NCBI GenBank assembly: GCA_034401795.1
Contig: CM067359.1
Location: 143,908,233-143,972,232 of the forward strand
DNA length: 64,000 nucleotides
Reading direction: 5' to 3'
From: Chaetoderma sp. LZ-2023a
Lineage: Eukaryota > Mollusca > Caudofoveata > Chaetodermatida > Chaetodermatidae
Positions within the stretch are counted from its first letter, which is position 1. Each line of letters opens with the position of its first letter. Shown here one piece after another: positions 32,795 through 45,900 of the stretch. The notes below the pieces were generated by a model. The model did not search any database and was not told the DNA's origin. It saw only the letters and a program-made list of their open reading frames with translations. A program made the position numbers and the translations under genes.

Positions 32795-34466
32795 TCCTCT
32801 TGTTTGATCTTCTGAAGAATCCTTGGAATCAGGATTGTTGGAAGGTATGCGTATGCATACATTCTCTTCCTACTGATAGCTAGCACATCTATTGCGATAG
32901 CGCTTGGATCTGGAATCGGAGAAATGTACGTCGTCATCTTCGCATTCTTCTTCATTGCGAACAAATCTATGTTGGGCTTTCCCCAATGATTGAACAGGTG
33001 ATCCGCCACCCATTGATTTAGTTGCCATTCCGTAGGCAGAATACTCATCCTTCGGCTCAATGAGTCTGCTAACAGATTCAGCGTTCCCGGAATATGAACT
33101 GCTTTCAAGGTGATCATATGATCCATGCACCAGCAAAGCAGCTTCCATGTCATCATACAGAGACTGGGCGACTTCGATCGGCCCTGGCGGTTTATGTAAG
33201 TCACTACTGTAGAGTTGTCTGAACGTATCATCACAAATTTTCCCTCCACTTCTTTTAAGAAGTATTCTAGGCCTAGAATTACAGCCCGCAATTCTAGCAT
33301 GTTGATATGTTCCTTTGACTGTTCCAGATCCCAAAGCCCTGATATAGTGGCTTCTTCCAGGCAAGCTCCCCAACCCTCCATCGATGCATCCGTAAACATC
33401 GTTACTTGAGGGTGGGGAGGGGTCAGCATGACCTCCGCCATGAGATTTCCTCTCTACATCCACAAATGAAGGTGATGAATGAGAGGCTCCAATACTTGAA
33501 TGCGCGAGTCCAGTGAACCTGAACTCTGCGTCCACTGAGCCATGAGAAACAATTGAATCGGCCGGCTGCGTAAGGCCGCCTGAGGAATGACTGGTTCCAT
33601 TGAAACCATCAGACCTAACATTCTCAGATAGACTTGTGCTAGAATATAACGACTGTTGCAAACCAACTGAATGCACGAGGAGATTTTCCACTCTCTCCTG
33701 GGATGGATAAACATATCCTATCTCCAGATCGAAGAACATACCCAGGTAAACAAACTTCTGGGATGGAGTCAGCTCTGATTTCTGAAAGTTGATTATCCAG
33801 CCTAAATCTGTGACAGTTTTCAAAACTATCTCCAGATTTGCTGTCAAACTTTCTGGGTTGTGTGCTTTCAGCAACCAGTCGTCTATGTAAGTGTGAACAG
33901 CTATATTTCTCCTGCGGAGGTATGCCGTGATACCAAGTACCACTCGAGTGAAGACCCTTGGAGCCGTTGAGATGCCGAAAGGAAGAACTTTGAATTCCCA
34001 TTGGCGTCCCTGAAAAGCAAATCTCAGTAACTGACGAAAACTCCTTGCAATTGGAATGTGGAAATAAGCATCCTTGAGATCTATAGATGCTGTCCACATC
34101 CCCTTCTCTAACCCCAACAACACCGATCTTACTGTTTCCATTTTGAAACTCGGTGTGTCTATAAACGTGTTTAGAGGTTTGAGGTTGAGAATTGGTCTCC
34201 ACCCCCGGTGTTCTTTGTCACAAGAAACACTGTTGAATAGAAGCCCGAGAAATCTTGCGCCGAATTAGAGATTCTATCTCCTCTTCTATGCATAACCGCT
34301 TGTCTGGATCTCTTGGAATTTGAGTCCAGACCGGTACCAGAGACAGATGCAACGGCGGACCTCTTATCCATTCTGGACTGTATCCGTGTGAAAGCCATTG
34401 CAAGACTAAGCGGTCCTGAATTAACCGCTCCCACTCCTGAATGTGGCCAGTCAAACGACCTCCCAC
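32560..34466 (-). pseudogene. RT-RNase H of e4, frameshifted
   Basis: RT signatures ASIDLKDAYFHIPI, LPFGISTAPRVFTRVV, YIDDWLLKA and SQKFVYLGMFFDLEIG (34141-33730), and RNase H FTDASMEGWGACLEE, LLELRAVILG, IRSDNSTVV and ADSLSRR (33441 onward). Lesions: a deletion near 34258-34270 removing the LKEAIQPAQ-type segment, a frame change near 34190, another between 33714 and 33441, and TAG at 33454-33456. Confidence 0.85.
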
Positions 34467-34599
34467 TGGTACACCTTGGGTTGACGGGGTGGGGTGCCCA
34501 TAAATATTAGAAGCGGGAGTGTCTCTGGTACGAGTGACAACACCCGAGTGGTACTTGTGGTAACAGGAAAAAATTTTAGCGCATCAGGCCCGGTTAACA

Positions 34600-36581
34600 C
34601 GCGCCGCTCCTCGTGCACCACGGTGCGCGGGCTGCTATCTGGCTGGCTGCGCTTGAGGCGCTGGCTGACGTACAACAGCACGCTGCTGCTGGCGCGGCCG
34701 ACACGGTCTCTGAAACCGGCCGGCCTGCTGGCCTCTGACAATGCCAGCACCGCCACGAGCGTACTGCTGTCGAGCAGCCGAGGGCTGAACATGCACGTGT
34801 TCTCTTCGCAGCACTTCAAACTGTGCGCGCAGCGCCCTCCGGTTGTTCACCAAAGTCACTGTCTCTTGGAGGTGCCGACAACCTTCACCTCCAAAGAGAC
34901 CAGGGCCCGCCATTGGCGCTTGCAACAAGCGCGACTTGAGCTCCTGAGACGGGCACAAATTGTCCAACGCAAAAGTGCGCCTCGTTCTCAGCGACTGTGA
35001 CTGACCTAGTCAGACAGTCCAACGACAGGTTGATGCCATCCTGGATGGCTCGCTGGACTGTCACAGGACTAGGCTGTTGCTGCACCGACACTGCTACTAC
35101 CCCAGATAGCAGCTGAGAGACATGCGACAGCGCACTAATCGCCGCTCGTGAACTCTCCTCGGTGTTGCGCAAAGCGGCATTAGCCGAGTGCATAGCGCCC
35201 GTGCACAATGCTCCCGTGTCAGTACGGGAACCCGGCCGCGTATCTTCCCCCAGAGCGGCGCGGACAACCGCGCTCGGTCTGGGCGCTACGCCATATCGAG
35301 CATACTGACTGGCAGTAACGCGACATCGTCTAACAACCTCGCGGGGGGCATTCGCGAGGCGACCTTTCGGTCTGATCGACTCCTCTGCCGCCGAGAACAT
35401 ATCTAATTGTTCAGCATACGGCAGAGTCGTGCTGGCCAACGGCTTTGCCTGTAACCATGCCCGAGGGTTACCGGCGGCCGTCTCGTCCACGGAGAGCTCT
35501 GGTCTGACAGCGAGGAGCCACGCACACGCTTCTGACCAGTCTTCATCCGTGGCTACCTACGAATTGCCGACGAACAGCGGGCCCTCATCATCTTCAATGG
35601 CATTCGCAGGTAAGGCCGAGGAGGCTATAGACGAACCTGGCTGCCCAGGGAATATATACGGGTCCGCGAGGGCTGGCATAACATTCTCCATAGGCTGACC
35701 AGGCACCAAGGCCGCACTTGTGTGTGGGGGTTCATGCACACCAGCGCGGCCCGGAACGTTCATATGAGATTCCCTGTCTAAGCGTTGAATCTTATACGGG
35801 CGGCCGTCTGCTCCAAACCGGCCCACATGCTGAATCATGAAACCTGCTCGCGAGGGAACAGTGCCATAGGTGCGAGCGGTCACGCTCCCCATGAGAGGAG
35901 TGTAGACGCTCGCATCCAGGTCTTCATGCTCATCCTGTGGACCGAGCAGGTAGTCTTCATCATCTTCCTGGTCAGGAAAGTTAGACTCTGGATTAGTAAG
36001 GAAAACTAACCCAGACTGACCAGGAGAATGCTCGAAAGCAGATGATGAGGTTAGTCCGCGAGTGATCGTGGTCAGACCCGCTGGTCGGGTCCCGCCTGAT
36101 GCTGCTCGCACCGCTGGAACACCAGGCGATGTGAACATCAAGCCTGGGTCCAAGACAGCCGCCCCTGGATCACTAAACACTTTGTCCGAGCTAGTAGGGC
36201 ATGATCCAGGGACGGGGGCTACCTGCACTGAGGTCGACGCGCAGGAAGTTGAAACACCTGTGCCAGGCAACAAGCCGCGAAGCATGTCAGGCATCAGGTC
36301 TTTCAAAGTCCTGCGCATCTCACTCACTAACTCAACCTTGAATGCCTCGAGCTCACCCTTCTCAGAGGCCGTCTTCTTACCCTCCTTCTTAGTCTTCTTG
36401 CCCTCCTCAGCCATCAGCTTAGCCTGGGAACAGAAGAATTCAGAGGTTAGATTCCACCCCCCCCCCAACCCCCCTCTTTACAAATGACACATTTGTTAGT
36501 TAGCCTACAAGCTGAACACAGATGGCAAGGGTGGGGGAAGAATCTAGCCTTCATAGGCTTCAGACAGGATGGCTATGACTT
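34600..36581 (-). pseudogene. gag exon 2 of e4, frameshifted
   Basis: Follows the acceptor 'cccttcccttttcag' ending at 36582. An insertion creates a TAG at the third codon, before the cysteine-rich module. Downstream are a Lys-rich stretch, SEMRRTLKDLMPDMLRGLLP, a Pro/Gly linker, GEDTRPGSRTDTGALC and NNRRALRAQFEVLRREHV, in at least three frames. The GNRA-type end and TGATG overlap are retained near 34580, but the ATG there runs into TAA after two codons. Confidence 0.8.
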
Positions 36582-37491
36582 CTGAAAAGGGAAGGGATAC
36601 GAAGACAATGAGTATTATAGTTTGCAAAGCCTTGTTAATTGACTATTAGTACAAAACAAGAACAAACTCGAGAGAAGACATCCACTTTTATGACAGACAA
36701 CCCTGACGGGACAGCTGACTTCTCTAGTTAATAAAAACCAATCACAACCAGGATCCCAAATTAAGAAAGAAGAGAGAGAAAGATTATGACTATCTAGATA
36801 TCTCTCAACCATCATAATACAGGGTGATAAACACATCACAGAATTCTCTAAACTAAGATTATGACATCAAGGCGAGAGAAAACTCTGTTTGATTATGACA
36901 TCAAACCTCAATGCAAAAGCTCCTTCAAGGAGAGGGGACGTCAGAAAAGAATGCAAGAAATATCTAGATATTAAAAACATTCATACCTCCCGAATAATAT
37001 AATATCAAATTATATATATTCGAGAACCCATGCACACACAAGAGAGAATACAGTGCAATAACAAAAGGCAGCAGAAAATTGTGATTATTTTCAAATAATT
37101 ATGTGCCATAATTAATAAACTGCCTTAGCCCGAGCACAGGCAACCATCCTCTTGTGCAGGAGAACACATCCATCCATCCGCCGAGACTCCTCTTCCAGAA
37201 GAACTGATGAGGGGGGGAATGGGACAAAAGGAAGGAGATATTTCCTTTATTAATTTAATATCTCCAACCCGTAGACATATCACGATGATAAGTAAAAAAG
37301 AGACGTGAACAACCTTCGAGATAAGAACAGGAATTCTTATTCATACATAAGTCGAACCTGTAAGCACAAAGCACAAGAGATTAATAGCCCTAGGCACTGG
37401 GAAAAAATTTAACAAGGATTCCCAGCGCCTGAAGACGCGGTACCGCTGAAACGGCCGTGACGAAAACTGGTAACAAATAAAAATTACAGGT

Positions 37492-37536
37492 CTTAGATAA
37501 ATATATGGAACACTCCAACACTTTAGCATCAGCCAT
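37492..37536 (-). pseudogene. gag exon 1 of e4, donor lost
   Basis: ATG at 37536 begins MADAKVLECSIYLSK, parallel to MADARMLEESSSSSK of e3, but the base after AAG is ACC instead of a GT donor. Splicing at this place is not expected. Confidence 0.45.
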
Positions 37537-37599
37537 GATGGATAGGGATGATTTAGATAGAGAAAATTCTCGATAAAGAGCCTGTGAAGATTTTCACAA

Positions 37600-37806
37600 G
37601 TTGCTTTGCAGCCAATATATTAGAAAACGGAAGTACCGGTATGCGCATGCGCAGTGGGTGGCGTCTGTCATGGGCATGACTGTGTACTTCCACCTGCCCA
37701 TTAGGGGGACCTAACTTTTTATAATTCTGAATATTATTGAATTTAGAGCCGATATACTAGTATATCAAGAGTGTTAGGGAGGTAAGTATGTTCTCATGAT
37801 GTGAAA
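37600..37806 (-). promoter_or_regulatory. Left ITR and presumed promoter of e4
   Basis: Contains, inward, the 'acttacctccctaac' motif, 'gatatactagtatatc', 'tcccctaatgggcagg', TGCGCATGCGCA (37642-37653, full NRF1-like palindrome), 'ggtacttccg' (ETS) and 'attggc' (CCAAT). Confidence 0.6.
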
Positions 37807-40357
37807 GGTCATGTGAGCTAATAATGATGGCCATAAATATCAAACTAAAATTGAGCCCAAACTAAAATGATGGCTCCGAAGAAGTTGCCACTGAATTTTT
37901 TCTAAATAATTATAATAGATTTAAATTAATTTTTCAGATATTTTTTTCACTGAATATTTGGTCCAATGTAACCCAGGTAGCATACAGTATCCTGCGACAA
38001 TATATGCATGTTAGCTATATGGTATTCTAATGTCACTTGCCATAGCCTCAGCAATGCATCTATTTCAAAACAATAATGGATATCTATTATTCTGACATGT
38101 AAATTAACTAGTATCAGCATCGGGGTTTGTCATTTCAAAATAAGTTTAATGGTTAGCGAGTCCGGACTTAGTGCAACACAGGTAAACTTTTGCATTTACC
38201 TCCGCTACTCTGCCCCATGGCTGCCAAGCTTTAGATATAGTATAGAGCATTTGTCATTTCAGTTTAGGTGTGGCCAGGAAATGTTTCATTATAGAGTTAT
38301 CACCCTTTAAATATCTTGATGCCAGAATGACTGCATTACCAATCATTTCTTGTCAACACACCTACAGTTTAGCTACGATTTTTTTAAAGTTTGTAAGTGT
38401 TATCATTACCATGTGCAGATGTGTGTGTGCTATCCGTATTGCTGTGTGTCCATCTATCTGTCCAGAATGTCTGTTTGTCCATCCATCTCTGATAATCATT
38501 TCTTGTAAACATTACTCCTCAAAGAGTTTCAAATGGATTAATGTGAAATGTTGTGCACATTATCAGTATGATGTGCAGATGTGCATGTGGTTTTTTCGTG
38601 GCTGCGAAATGTTTCATTACAGAGTTATCCTACTTTAAAAATCTTGAAACTGATGCATAACTTCAGAATACCTGGATTCATGCAAAATTTCTTTATCATT
38701 TGATTATTGTTGTTACTACTGATGGGGGTGATATAGCGATCAGCATCTCTGTCAGTCTTTCTGTCCATCCGTCTGTCTACCCGTTTGTTGATTTGTCTGA
38801 ATTATGTCCCCTGCGAAAGGTAAAATTCATCAAAATTGTCCTTCTCGGGTCAGTTCTTCAAGAGTTTTGAAGCTATGCTCACAATCATTTTCCACTGTTC
38901 GTATTACTTCAATACACAGTGCTATGATTCTGAACAGGTATGAATCATATTTATACCGTTGCTATTATCTTCTTGGCAATGTATGTAGAACTGTACACAA
39001 TTTGACTCGCATAGGTGTATGATGGCCGAGTGATCAGCTTTAACTGTTCTCGCGTCTTGTTACTTATCTGTTCTGCTCCAGCTGATGGTGTCGTTTCAAA
39101 CACATCTATCAGTAATGATGTTTGGCACCCTGAAAATAAACAGGAAATATGTTACTAACCAGGGTTTGAAATTCATGAATCCTGTTTCTCAAAAAAACAC
39201 ACCCAGTCAAATTAGCTTCAAATATTTAACAGCTTATTTATATAGTTTTCTGGAAATTGATAGTCAGGCAGTTCAGGGATCAATCGATCCCAACACGAGC
39301 GAGGTGGGGGTGGAGCTTAGGTAGAGTTGGGCAGGACTTAGCAAAAACTGGAACGGTCCATTGCAAGTCTTTAGCACAATCTGGGCATCTCATTCCATGA
39401 CCTTCGTGTGACCTTGAACATGAAAACTAAAATTGACAACAAAACTATTTGAATACTAAGCGTCCCAAAGATCATGATTTTATATGGTGTGAAGATTTAA
39501 CATGAGGTGCATGCTGAATGTCATATGCCCTCACACTATTAATAGTCCATCAGGTTATTCAAATTGTATGTCTTTAATACTATTTAATAAACATGCTGTT
39601 GAATATTTTAAAACTAATTTGGGTGCTGTTGCTGCCTATGGTCATGACTAAGATTCCAATCCAGTGACAGCTAGTAGCAGTTGCCATCCATATTTGGAAG
39701 TCGGTAGTCAGACCATCATTTCATAGAAACCACATGACCATGTCAGACAATCAATAAAGAAAATCCAGACATCTCTGCTTGGCCACCATCTCCCCGCCTC
39801 CATCCATATTTCATAGAGTATAGAATATAAATATATAATTAATGTGATCAATACTCAGATAATTGGCCTTTCCAAGCTTTAATTATTAACTAAAGTTTAT
39901 TCTACCCCAAATTCATTCTGGTCACGGTCTTAACGAAATCTAGGATTTCTTTCTTTACGAAGGAGTTGATACGTACAATTACGAAGACTGATATAAGCTA
40001 ATTCAGTGCTGTAACTTAGCGAGTGCCCGCCTGCAAATGCACTTGAAAATTACCATGGGCACATCAATCACATCAGTAACATGCCTGTGCGGGCATGTCA
40101 AATTTTCTGCACAATAAATAGCAGCGCATCGCTGATGACTGCTAACTTGTGAAGAGAAAATGTGACTACGAGTTTTTATTGAATAGTCTTTCGCCATAGT
40201 GCGTATTGCGCCAATGAAAACGCAGAATGGCAGCTTTTAGAAAATATTAACACAGCCGATTGTTCCGTTAGGAAGCGAATACATCATTCTGAATTTTGAT
40301 TGGATGATTTTTCTTCTTCCTCAGGTTCTTAATTTTGATTCGATAATTAGCCTAGAA
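37807..40357. other. Host DNA with repeat fragments, no supported gene
   Basis: 38268-38640 is a reverse-complement relative of the 3030-4600 array ('caatcatttcttgtcaac', 'tatcaccctttaaatatctt'). Half type 1 hairpins lie at 39200-39240 and 39593-39640. A 79-codon frame at 39085-39324 runs through one of these and is not credible. A weak acceptor at 39081 opens 25 codons and was not accepted. Confidence 0.5.
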
Positions 40358-40735
40358 TAAACGAAATCACGGATTTCTTTTTTCACGAGAGTTGATACTT
40401 ACCACCCTGATACTTTATGATATTTCCTAAATATCGACCTAGCTTCAATAATACTCAGAATTAAAAAGAAACCGCCCCCACTGGGCAGGTTACACAACTG
40501 ACAGACCAGCGGATGTGCAGCCCAAACTTGCACATGCGCAGGGCTGACTCATTCTATTACAAAATATTGGCTGACCTAATTGCAACATAAAACGCCGATA
40601 GACCGAGCCTCTGTGGGGCGGTGGCCAGGATCGTATCAGGGTGATAAGTATCAACTCTCTCGTGAAAAAGGAAATCCGTGATTTCGTTTATTTCACATCA
40701 CGAGTATACTTACCACCCTGATACTTTATGATATA
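40358..40735 (-). repeat. Right ITR and ICR of e5
   Basis: The outer arm 40358-40416 is repeated inverted at 40631-40690. 40687-40735 ('tttcacatcacgagtatac') must be complementary to the lost left terminus, so it preserves that sequence. TGCACATGCGCA (40529-40540), inverted CCAAT and 'tctgtggggcggtggcc' are present. Confidence 0.8.
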
Positions 40736-41281
40736 GCCAGAACTCGTAAGAGAATTTGGCGGCAGGGAGGCGAAGGTCAGAAGACCGGCTCATCCCTGGA
40801 AGAGCAAGCTTTTACTTTTGGAGCACAACAAACATCTGAAATTGCGTATGAAAACACAATCAGGAAATGATTTTGACATCGGATAACATGACCGATGTTG
40901 AGAGTAATGACTGTTTCACATCAGCTCCCCCCCCACCTCTTTTAAAGAGGGAACGATGACCTCAATGTCCTATACGCTCTCTATGTACTCATGCTAAAGT
41001 ACTATAAGACATCGGACGAAAGCTTCATTTCGTATACTCTCAGATGGAACCACAAAGAACACAAAACTTTAGTAAGCAATATAAAAACGTGACAAAAAAT
41101 AACCATCACCAAATATAGGACTAACCTATTTTGACGAGATTCTCCTTTGATCACCGCTGGCGATGATAGGTACAGTACGGAAAAGCTGGGATTCCCCCCC
41201 ACCCCGCCCCCCCCCCCACTAAATTGCACTGAGTGTGAGTCAACGGCCTTATGTACAATATTTACAAATTTATATACAGAT

Positions 41282-42250
41282 TTAACGTTTATGTAAAATC
41301 GATAAGGCAAGTGGATTTGACGTGTCACGTAGGTAATGATTTGTAAAACTAGACTCACAGTGCCATTGTGCTACTGACATAATGTCATCCACCGGCACTC
41401 CTTTAAACAGGGCCGTGGATGTCACTATGCCACGGACACTGTGAGCCTTGGCCATGTCAACTTGTTTACCCGTGGCAGCTTTGTGGCAATGCTGGATGCA
41501 TTCCACAATCCACCCAGAAATGGTATCTTTAGAAGCTCTCCCATGGGGTTCAATGTAAAATAGCCATAAAGCACTAGGGTCCATCCGCCATTCCTGTGTA
41601 CGTTGTTTATAACACGTTAATGCACGGACTGGACACCAAGCCTTTGAATTAGGATCAAACCTAGACAAAGCGGGTAAAACTATAGGCTGACCAGGATATT
41701 TTAAAGACTGGTTCTTCGCCATAAAGTTAACTCTAGGTAGAAGCCTAAGGCCTAAGGCCTTCCCCTGTCACCGCAAAACGGTCTGGCTCTGCTGACAAAG
41801 CATGTATTTCACTTCTTCGTCTGGCTGAAGCTACAGCAATCAGAAAAACTGTTTTAAGCGTCAACATTTTCATGGAAATGGAGCTTAGTGGTTCAAAGGG
41901 TTTATCTGCTAATACTTGAAGTACTAAACTCCAAGACGGGATCACTGGAGGATTTCTTGGTCTTAGATTACCCATGCCTTTGATTAAAGTATTTAGATTA
42001 CATACTTCATCACTTCCCCTAATAGCCAAGCAAGGGATAACTGACATTAAAGCTGACTTAGGCTTGAGGCTACAGGCATCAAAAAGGTGACAGAGGAAAT
42101 CGGCTACTACCTGAATAGATGCTTCCATTGGATTGATACATCTCTTTGAGCATTCAGCAAATCTGTTGATTTTATAATTATATGCTTCTGGCTCTTGCCA
42201 TAAACATAGCTACTTTCTCAGAAAAGCCCTCCTTAACTGCTGATTCCTTA
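41282..42250 (-). pseudogene. Tyrosine recombinase of e5, frameshifted
   Basis: Signatures SARRRSEIHAL, HSVRGIVTSTAL, AQWHCESSF and NHYLRDT are all readable, so the catalytic residues persist. A duplication 'cctaaggcctaaggcct' at about 41738-41756 shifts the frame, small deletions lie near 42050-42065 (loss of the NSIAGY-type segment) and 41925, and another break occurs near 42180. Confidence 0.8.
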
Positions 42251-44264
42251 ACAACATCCACGCAGTCAATTGGAACATTGACGGGTTGTTGTGCAAGGCC
42301 ATGCCCTGGAAGATTATGTTGTCCATAAGAGGCAGAGGAACAGGATTGCAGACCAGAAGGTCCAGCAGATCCGTATACCATGATCGGCTTGGCAAATTTG
42401 GGGTGATCAGAAGCACTTGGCATTCCTGCTGCCGGATTTTCTGGAGAACTTTTGGAATCAGGATTGCTGGCGGGAATGGGTATGCATACATTCCCTCCCA
42501 ACTGATAGGTAACGCATCTATTGTGGTAGCGCTCGGATCTGGAATCGGAGAGACATACGTCGTCATCTTCGCATGCTTGTTCGTTGCGAATAAATCTATG
42601 TTGGGCTTGCCCCAGTGGTTGAACAGGCGATCCGCCACACATTGATTTAGTTGCCATTCCGTGGGAAGAATGCTCATTCTTTGACTCAATTAGTCTGCTA
42701 ATAGATTCAGCCTTCCCGGAATATGAACTGCTTTCAGGGAAATCCCATGATCTAGGCACCAGCAAAGCAGTTTCCACGTCATCATACAGAGACTGGGCGA
42801 CTTCGTTCTGCCCTGGCGGTTTATGTAAGTCACTACTGTTGTATTGTCTGATCGAACCAGAACACTCTTGCCCTTGACCTTCTCTAGGAAGTGTTCCATG
42901 GCTAAGACTACTGCTCGCATTTCCAGCAGATTGATATGTTCTCTTGACTGATGCAGATTCCAAAGCCCTGATACTTTGTTTTCTTCCAGGCAAGCCCCCC
43001 ATCCCTCCATTGATGCATCTGTGTACATCGTTAACTGAGGGTGGGGAGGTAACAACGTCACCCCCGCCAGATTTTCTCTCTTCATCCACCATTGAAGGTG
43101 GTGAATAAGAGGTTCTAACACTGACACCTTTGAGTCCAGGAAACCCGTAATCTGGGTCCACTGTGTCATGAGAAATAACTGGATCGGCCGCCGGCGTAAG
43201 GCTGCCTGAGGAATGACTGGTTCCAAAGAAAGCATCAACCCCAACATTCTCAAGTAGACCCGTGCCAGGACATGACGACTGTTGCACACCGACTGTATGA
43301 CTGAGATGAGTATTTCTACTCTCTCTTAAGATGGATAAACATATCCTATCTCTAGATCGAAGAACATGCCCAGGTAAACAAACTTCTGGGATGGAGTCAG
43401 CTCTGACTTTTGAAAGTTGATTATCCAGCCTAGATCTGTAAGAGTTTTCAAAACTATCTCCAGATTTGCTGATAAGACTTTTTTGAGTGTGTGCCTTTAA
43501 CAGCCAGTCGTCTATGTATGTGTGGATTGCTATGTGTCTCCTGCGGAGGTATGACGTCATAGCTTGGACCACTCGAGTGAAGACCCATCGATATACCAAA
43601 TGGGAGAACTCTGAATTCCCATTGGCAGCCCTGAAATGCAAATCTCAGGAACCGACGAAAGCTCTTCGCAATGGGAATGTGAAAATAGGCATCTTTTAGA
43701 TCTATTGATGCTGTCCACATTCCCTTCCTCAATCCTGCTAACACCGTTCTCAGTTTCCATTTTGAAACGTGGTGTGAGGATAAACCTGTTGAGAGGTTTG
43801 AGGTTGAGAATTGGTCTCCACCCTCCAGTGCTTTTTGTCACTAGGAACACGGCTGAATAATAACCCGGACATTTTTGTGCCGGTTGAATAGCGTGTTTTA
43901 GTATGAGGGATTGAATTTCTTCCTCTATACACAACCATTGATCTGGATCTCTTGGATTTTGAGTCCAGATCGGAACCAGAGACAGACGCGATGGCTGATT
44001 TGAAATCCAGTCGGGATGGTAACCGACTGAAAGCCATCGCAAGACTGAGCGGTCCTGAGTAACCCGCTCCGACTCTTGCATGTGGAAGGCCAGACGGCCT
44101 CCCACGGGTGCACCTAAGGACTGAGGTGGACCCGAGAAGTGCAAGAGAAGCCCTGTCTCTGGTGGCTGTCCTAGTAGCACTGGTGTGGTCTTTTTGAGAG
44201 GCAACCCATCAGGTTCAGCTCCCACAACCAGAACCCCGCACTCCTCTACCAGCGCCACGCGCAC
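42210..44264 (-). pseudogene. RT-RNase H of e5, frameshifted
   Basis: RT signatures GYYSAVFLVTKSTGGWRPIL, ASIDLKDAYFHIPI, YIDDWLLKA and LPFGIS; RNase H YTDASMEGWGACLEE, LLEMRAVVLA and VRSDNTTVV. The stretch after LPFGIS is broken by small deletions near 43580-43600. A stop near 42690 follows HIPGRLNLLAD. Many substitutions against family A suggest an old copy. Confidence 0.8.
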
Positions 44265-45846
44265 CTCGGTACACAGGCTGTCTGGCTGGTTGCGCTGGAG
44301 GAGCCTGCGCTCCCCCCTAGCTGGCTTATGCTGTCGTTGCCGTGGCCGACACTACGTAGGTGGTTGGCCTCTGACAAGGCCACCACCACCACCACCTCTG
44401 CTGAGGGTGGAAGGCAGGGGGCGCTGCTCGAACACGCTCCCTGCGGAGCACTTCAAACTGCTCTTGCAGCGCCCTCTGGTTGTTCACCAGGTTTACGGTT
44501 TGTTGGAGGTGCAGACATCCTTCACCTCCAAACAACCCTGGACCTGCCATCGGCGTCTGAAGAAGCCGATTGTACAGTTCCTGCGAGGGGCACAAATTGT
44601 CAATGGCAAATGTGCGCCTCGCCCGTAAACTCCTGGTTACGGATCTCGTCATGCAGTCCAGAGCCAGGTACATGCCGTCCTGGATGGCTCTCTGGACTGC
44701 AAAAGGAGAAGTTTGGCGGACCACGGATGCTGCTACTACCCCCTGTAGCAGCTTGGAAACATGCGAGAGCCGAGATGGCTCCTCTCGTACTTTCCTCCGT
44801 GTCCCGCAGCGCGGAATTAGCGTTGCACTGGGCGCTAGCGCACAAGGGTCCCGTGTCAGACTGGGACCCAGGCCGCGTGTCTTCGCCCAAAGCCACACGG
44901 TCATCCGTGCAAGGCTTTGGACCGACGCCATACTTCTGATATAGATCAGAACTTATACGGCAGCGCCGTGCCACCTCGCGAGGGGCCTTCGCAAGGCGTC
45001 CTTTCGGCAGAATGGACGTCTCTGCTGCAGCGAACATATCAACGATATGCTCCGCATACGGCAGAGATGGCTCGTCACCGGTTTCCCTCTCAACCACAGG
45101 CACTGGTCCCGCTGGGAAGCCGGTGGATCCACCTGGAGTTCTGGCTTGATGTTCACCAGCCATTGGCAAGCATCCAGCCAGTCTTCCTTGGTGGCCACCT
45201 GTGAATGTTCGACGAGCCTAGGGCCTTCGGCGTCGTCCTCAACCACATTCACTGGTGGGGTAATGGCCGGAGCTGAAGATGCTCCTGGAAAGCCAGGTAA
45301 GCCATACGGACCCGCAAGGGATGGCATGGCTTGCGCAGTGGCTATTCCAGGAGCCGGATCTACGGCGTCATGGGAGGCTAAACACATGACGTCACAGTCC
45401 GGGCCTTCCTCACGGTAACTCTCGGCAAGCCAAGGGATACGGTATGGACAGCCATCGGCTCCTAGCCATTGAGCAGTGAAACCCACTCCCGAAGTAGTTC
45501 CATGGAAAAGGTCATTTCCATGGCCATCGACTCATCGGTAGGCCATAAGTGTCCTCTTCTTCCTACCCAGAAAGATTAGACGCCAAGCTTGAAAAGGGAT
45601 CAAGCTCGGCCTGGGCAGGAGGGATATCGTGTGAGGTGCTGATACCCATAGCCTTAGGCTGCTCTAGAGCACTCGATAAGCAAGCGCCCACGGCCATGGC
45701 TTTCGCTCCCGGGTCCACGGGCGAGGCAAGCCTCAACGCCGGACCAACGGGAGCCATCTCTGGGTCTATAACGAAAACTGGTTTTGAGGGAAAAAGCAGG
45801 CCTTCACAAAACTGTGGCATGAAGGGCATTTGTTCTCAATAACCCT
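44260..45846 (-). pseudogene. gag exon 2 of e5, internally deleted
   Basis: The acceptor 'ccatttgtgtcttttcag' ends at 45847, the third family with this acceptor. Exon 2 starts RVIENKCPSCHSFVKACFFP, equivalent to the start of the cysteine-rich module. The rest of the module and the Lys-rich stretch are missing. Downstream GEDTRPGSQSDTGPLC, RRTFAIDNLCPSQELYNRLL, GPGLFGGEGCLHLQQTV and NNQRALQEQFEVLRRERVR are readable in several frames. Confidence 0.75.
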
Positions 45847-45900
45847 CTGAAAAGACACAAATGGAAACAATTAGTTTTTAGTTATGACGAACCAACAAAC

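Larger units (their letters stand above)
30696..37806 (-). mobile_element. DIRS copy e4 (family B)
   Basis: A 7.1-kb minus-strand family B element with both ITRs and the ICR intact, closely related to e3 throughout. All three genes carry multiple frameshifts. No target duplication is visible apart from the shared 'gtgaaa'. Confidence 0.9.
40358..45900 (-). mobile_element. DIRS copy e5 (family C), 5' truncated
   Basis: A minus-strand DIRS element related to family A but distinct: its termini read 'acttaccaccctgatac' where A and B have 'acttacctccctaa'. Right ITR, ICR, recombinase, RT-RNase H and gag exon 2 are present. No left ITR is found before e6 begins at 46696, nor after e6, so the 5' end was lost. 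The exact left limit is uncertain. Confidence 0.85.

Noticed and set aside
39082-39158. Possible terminal exon DGVVSNTSISNDVWHPEN after 'ctgttctgctccag'
   Set aside because: 25 codons, no partner exon or domain, overlaps DNA rich in repeat fragments.
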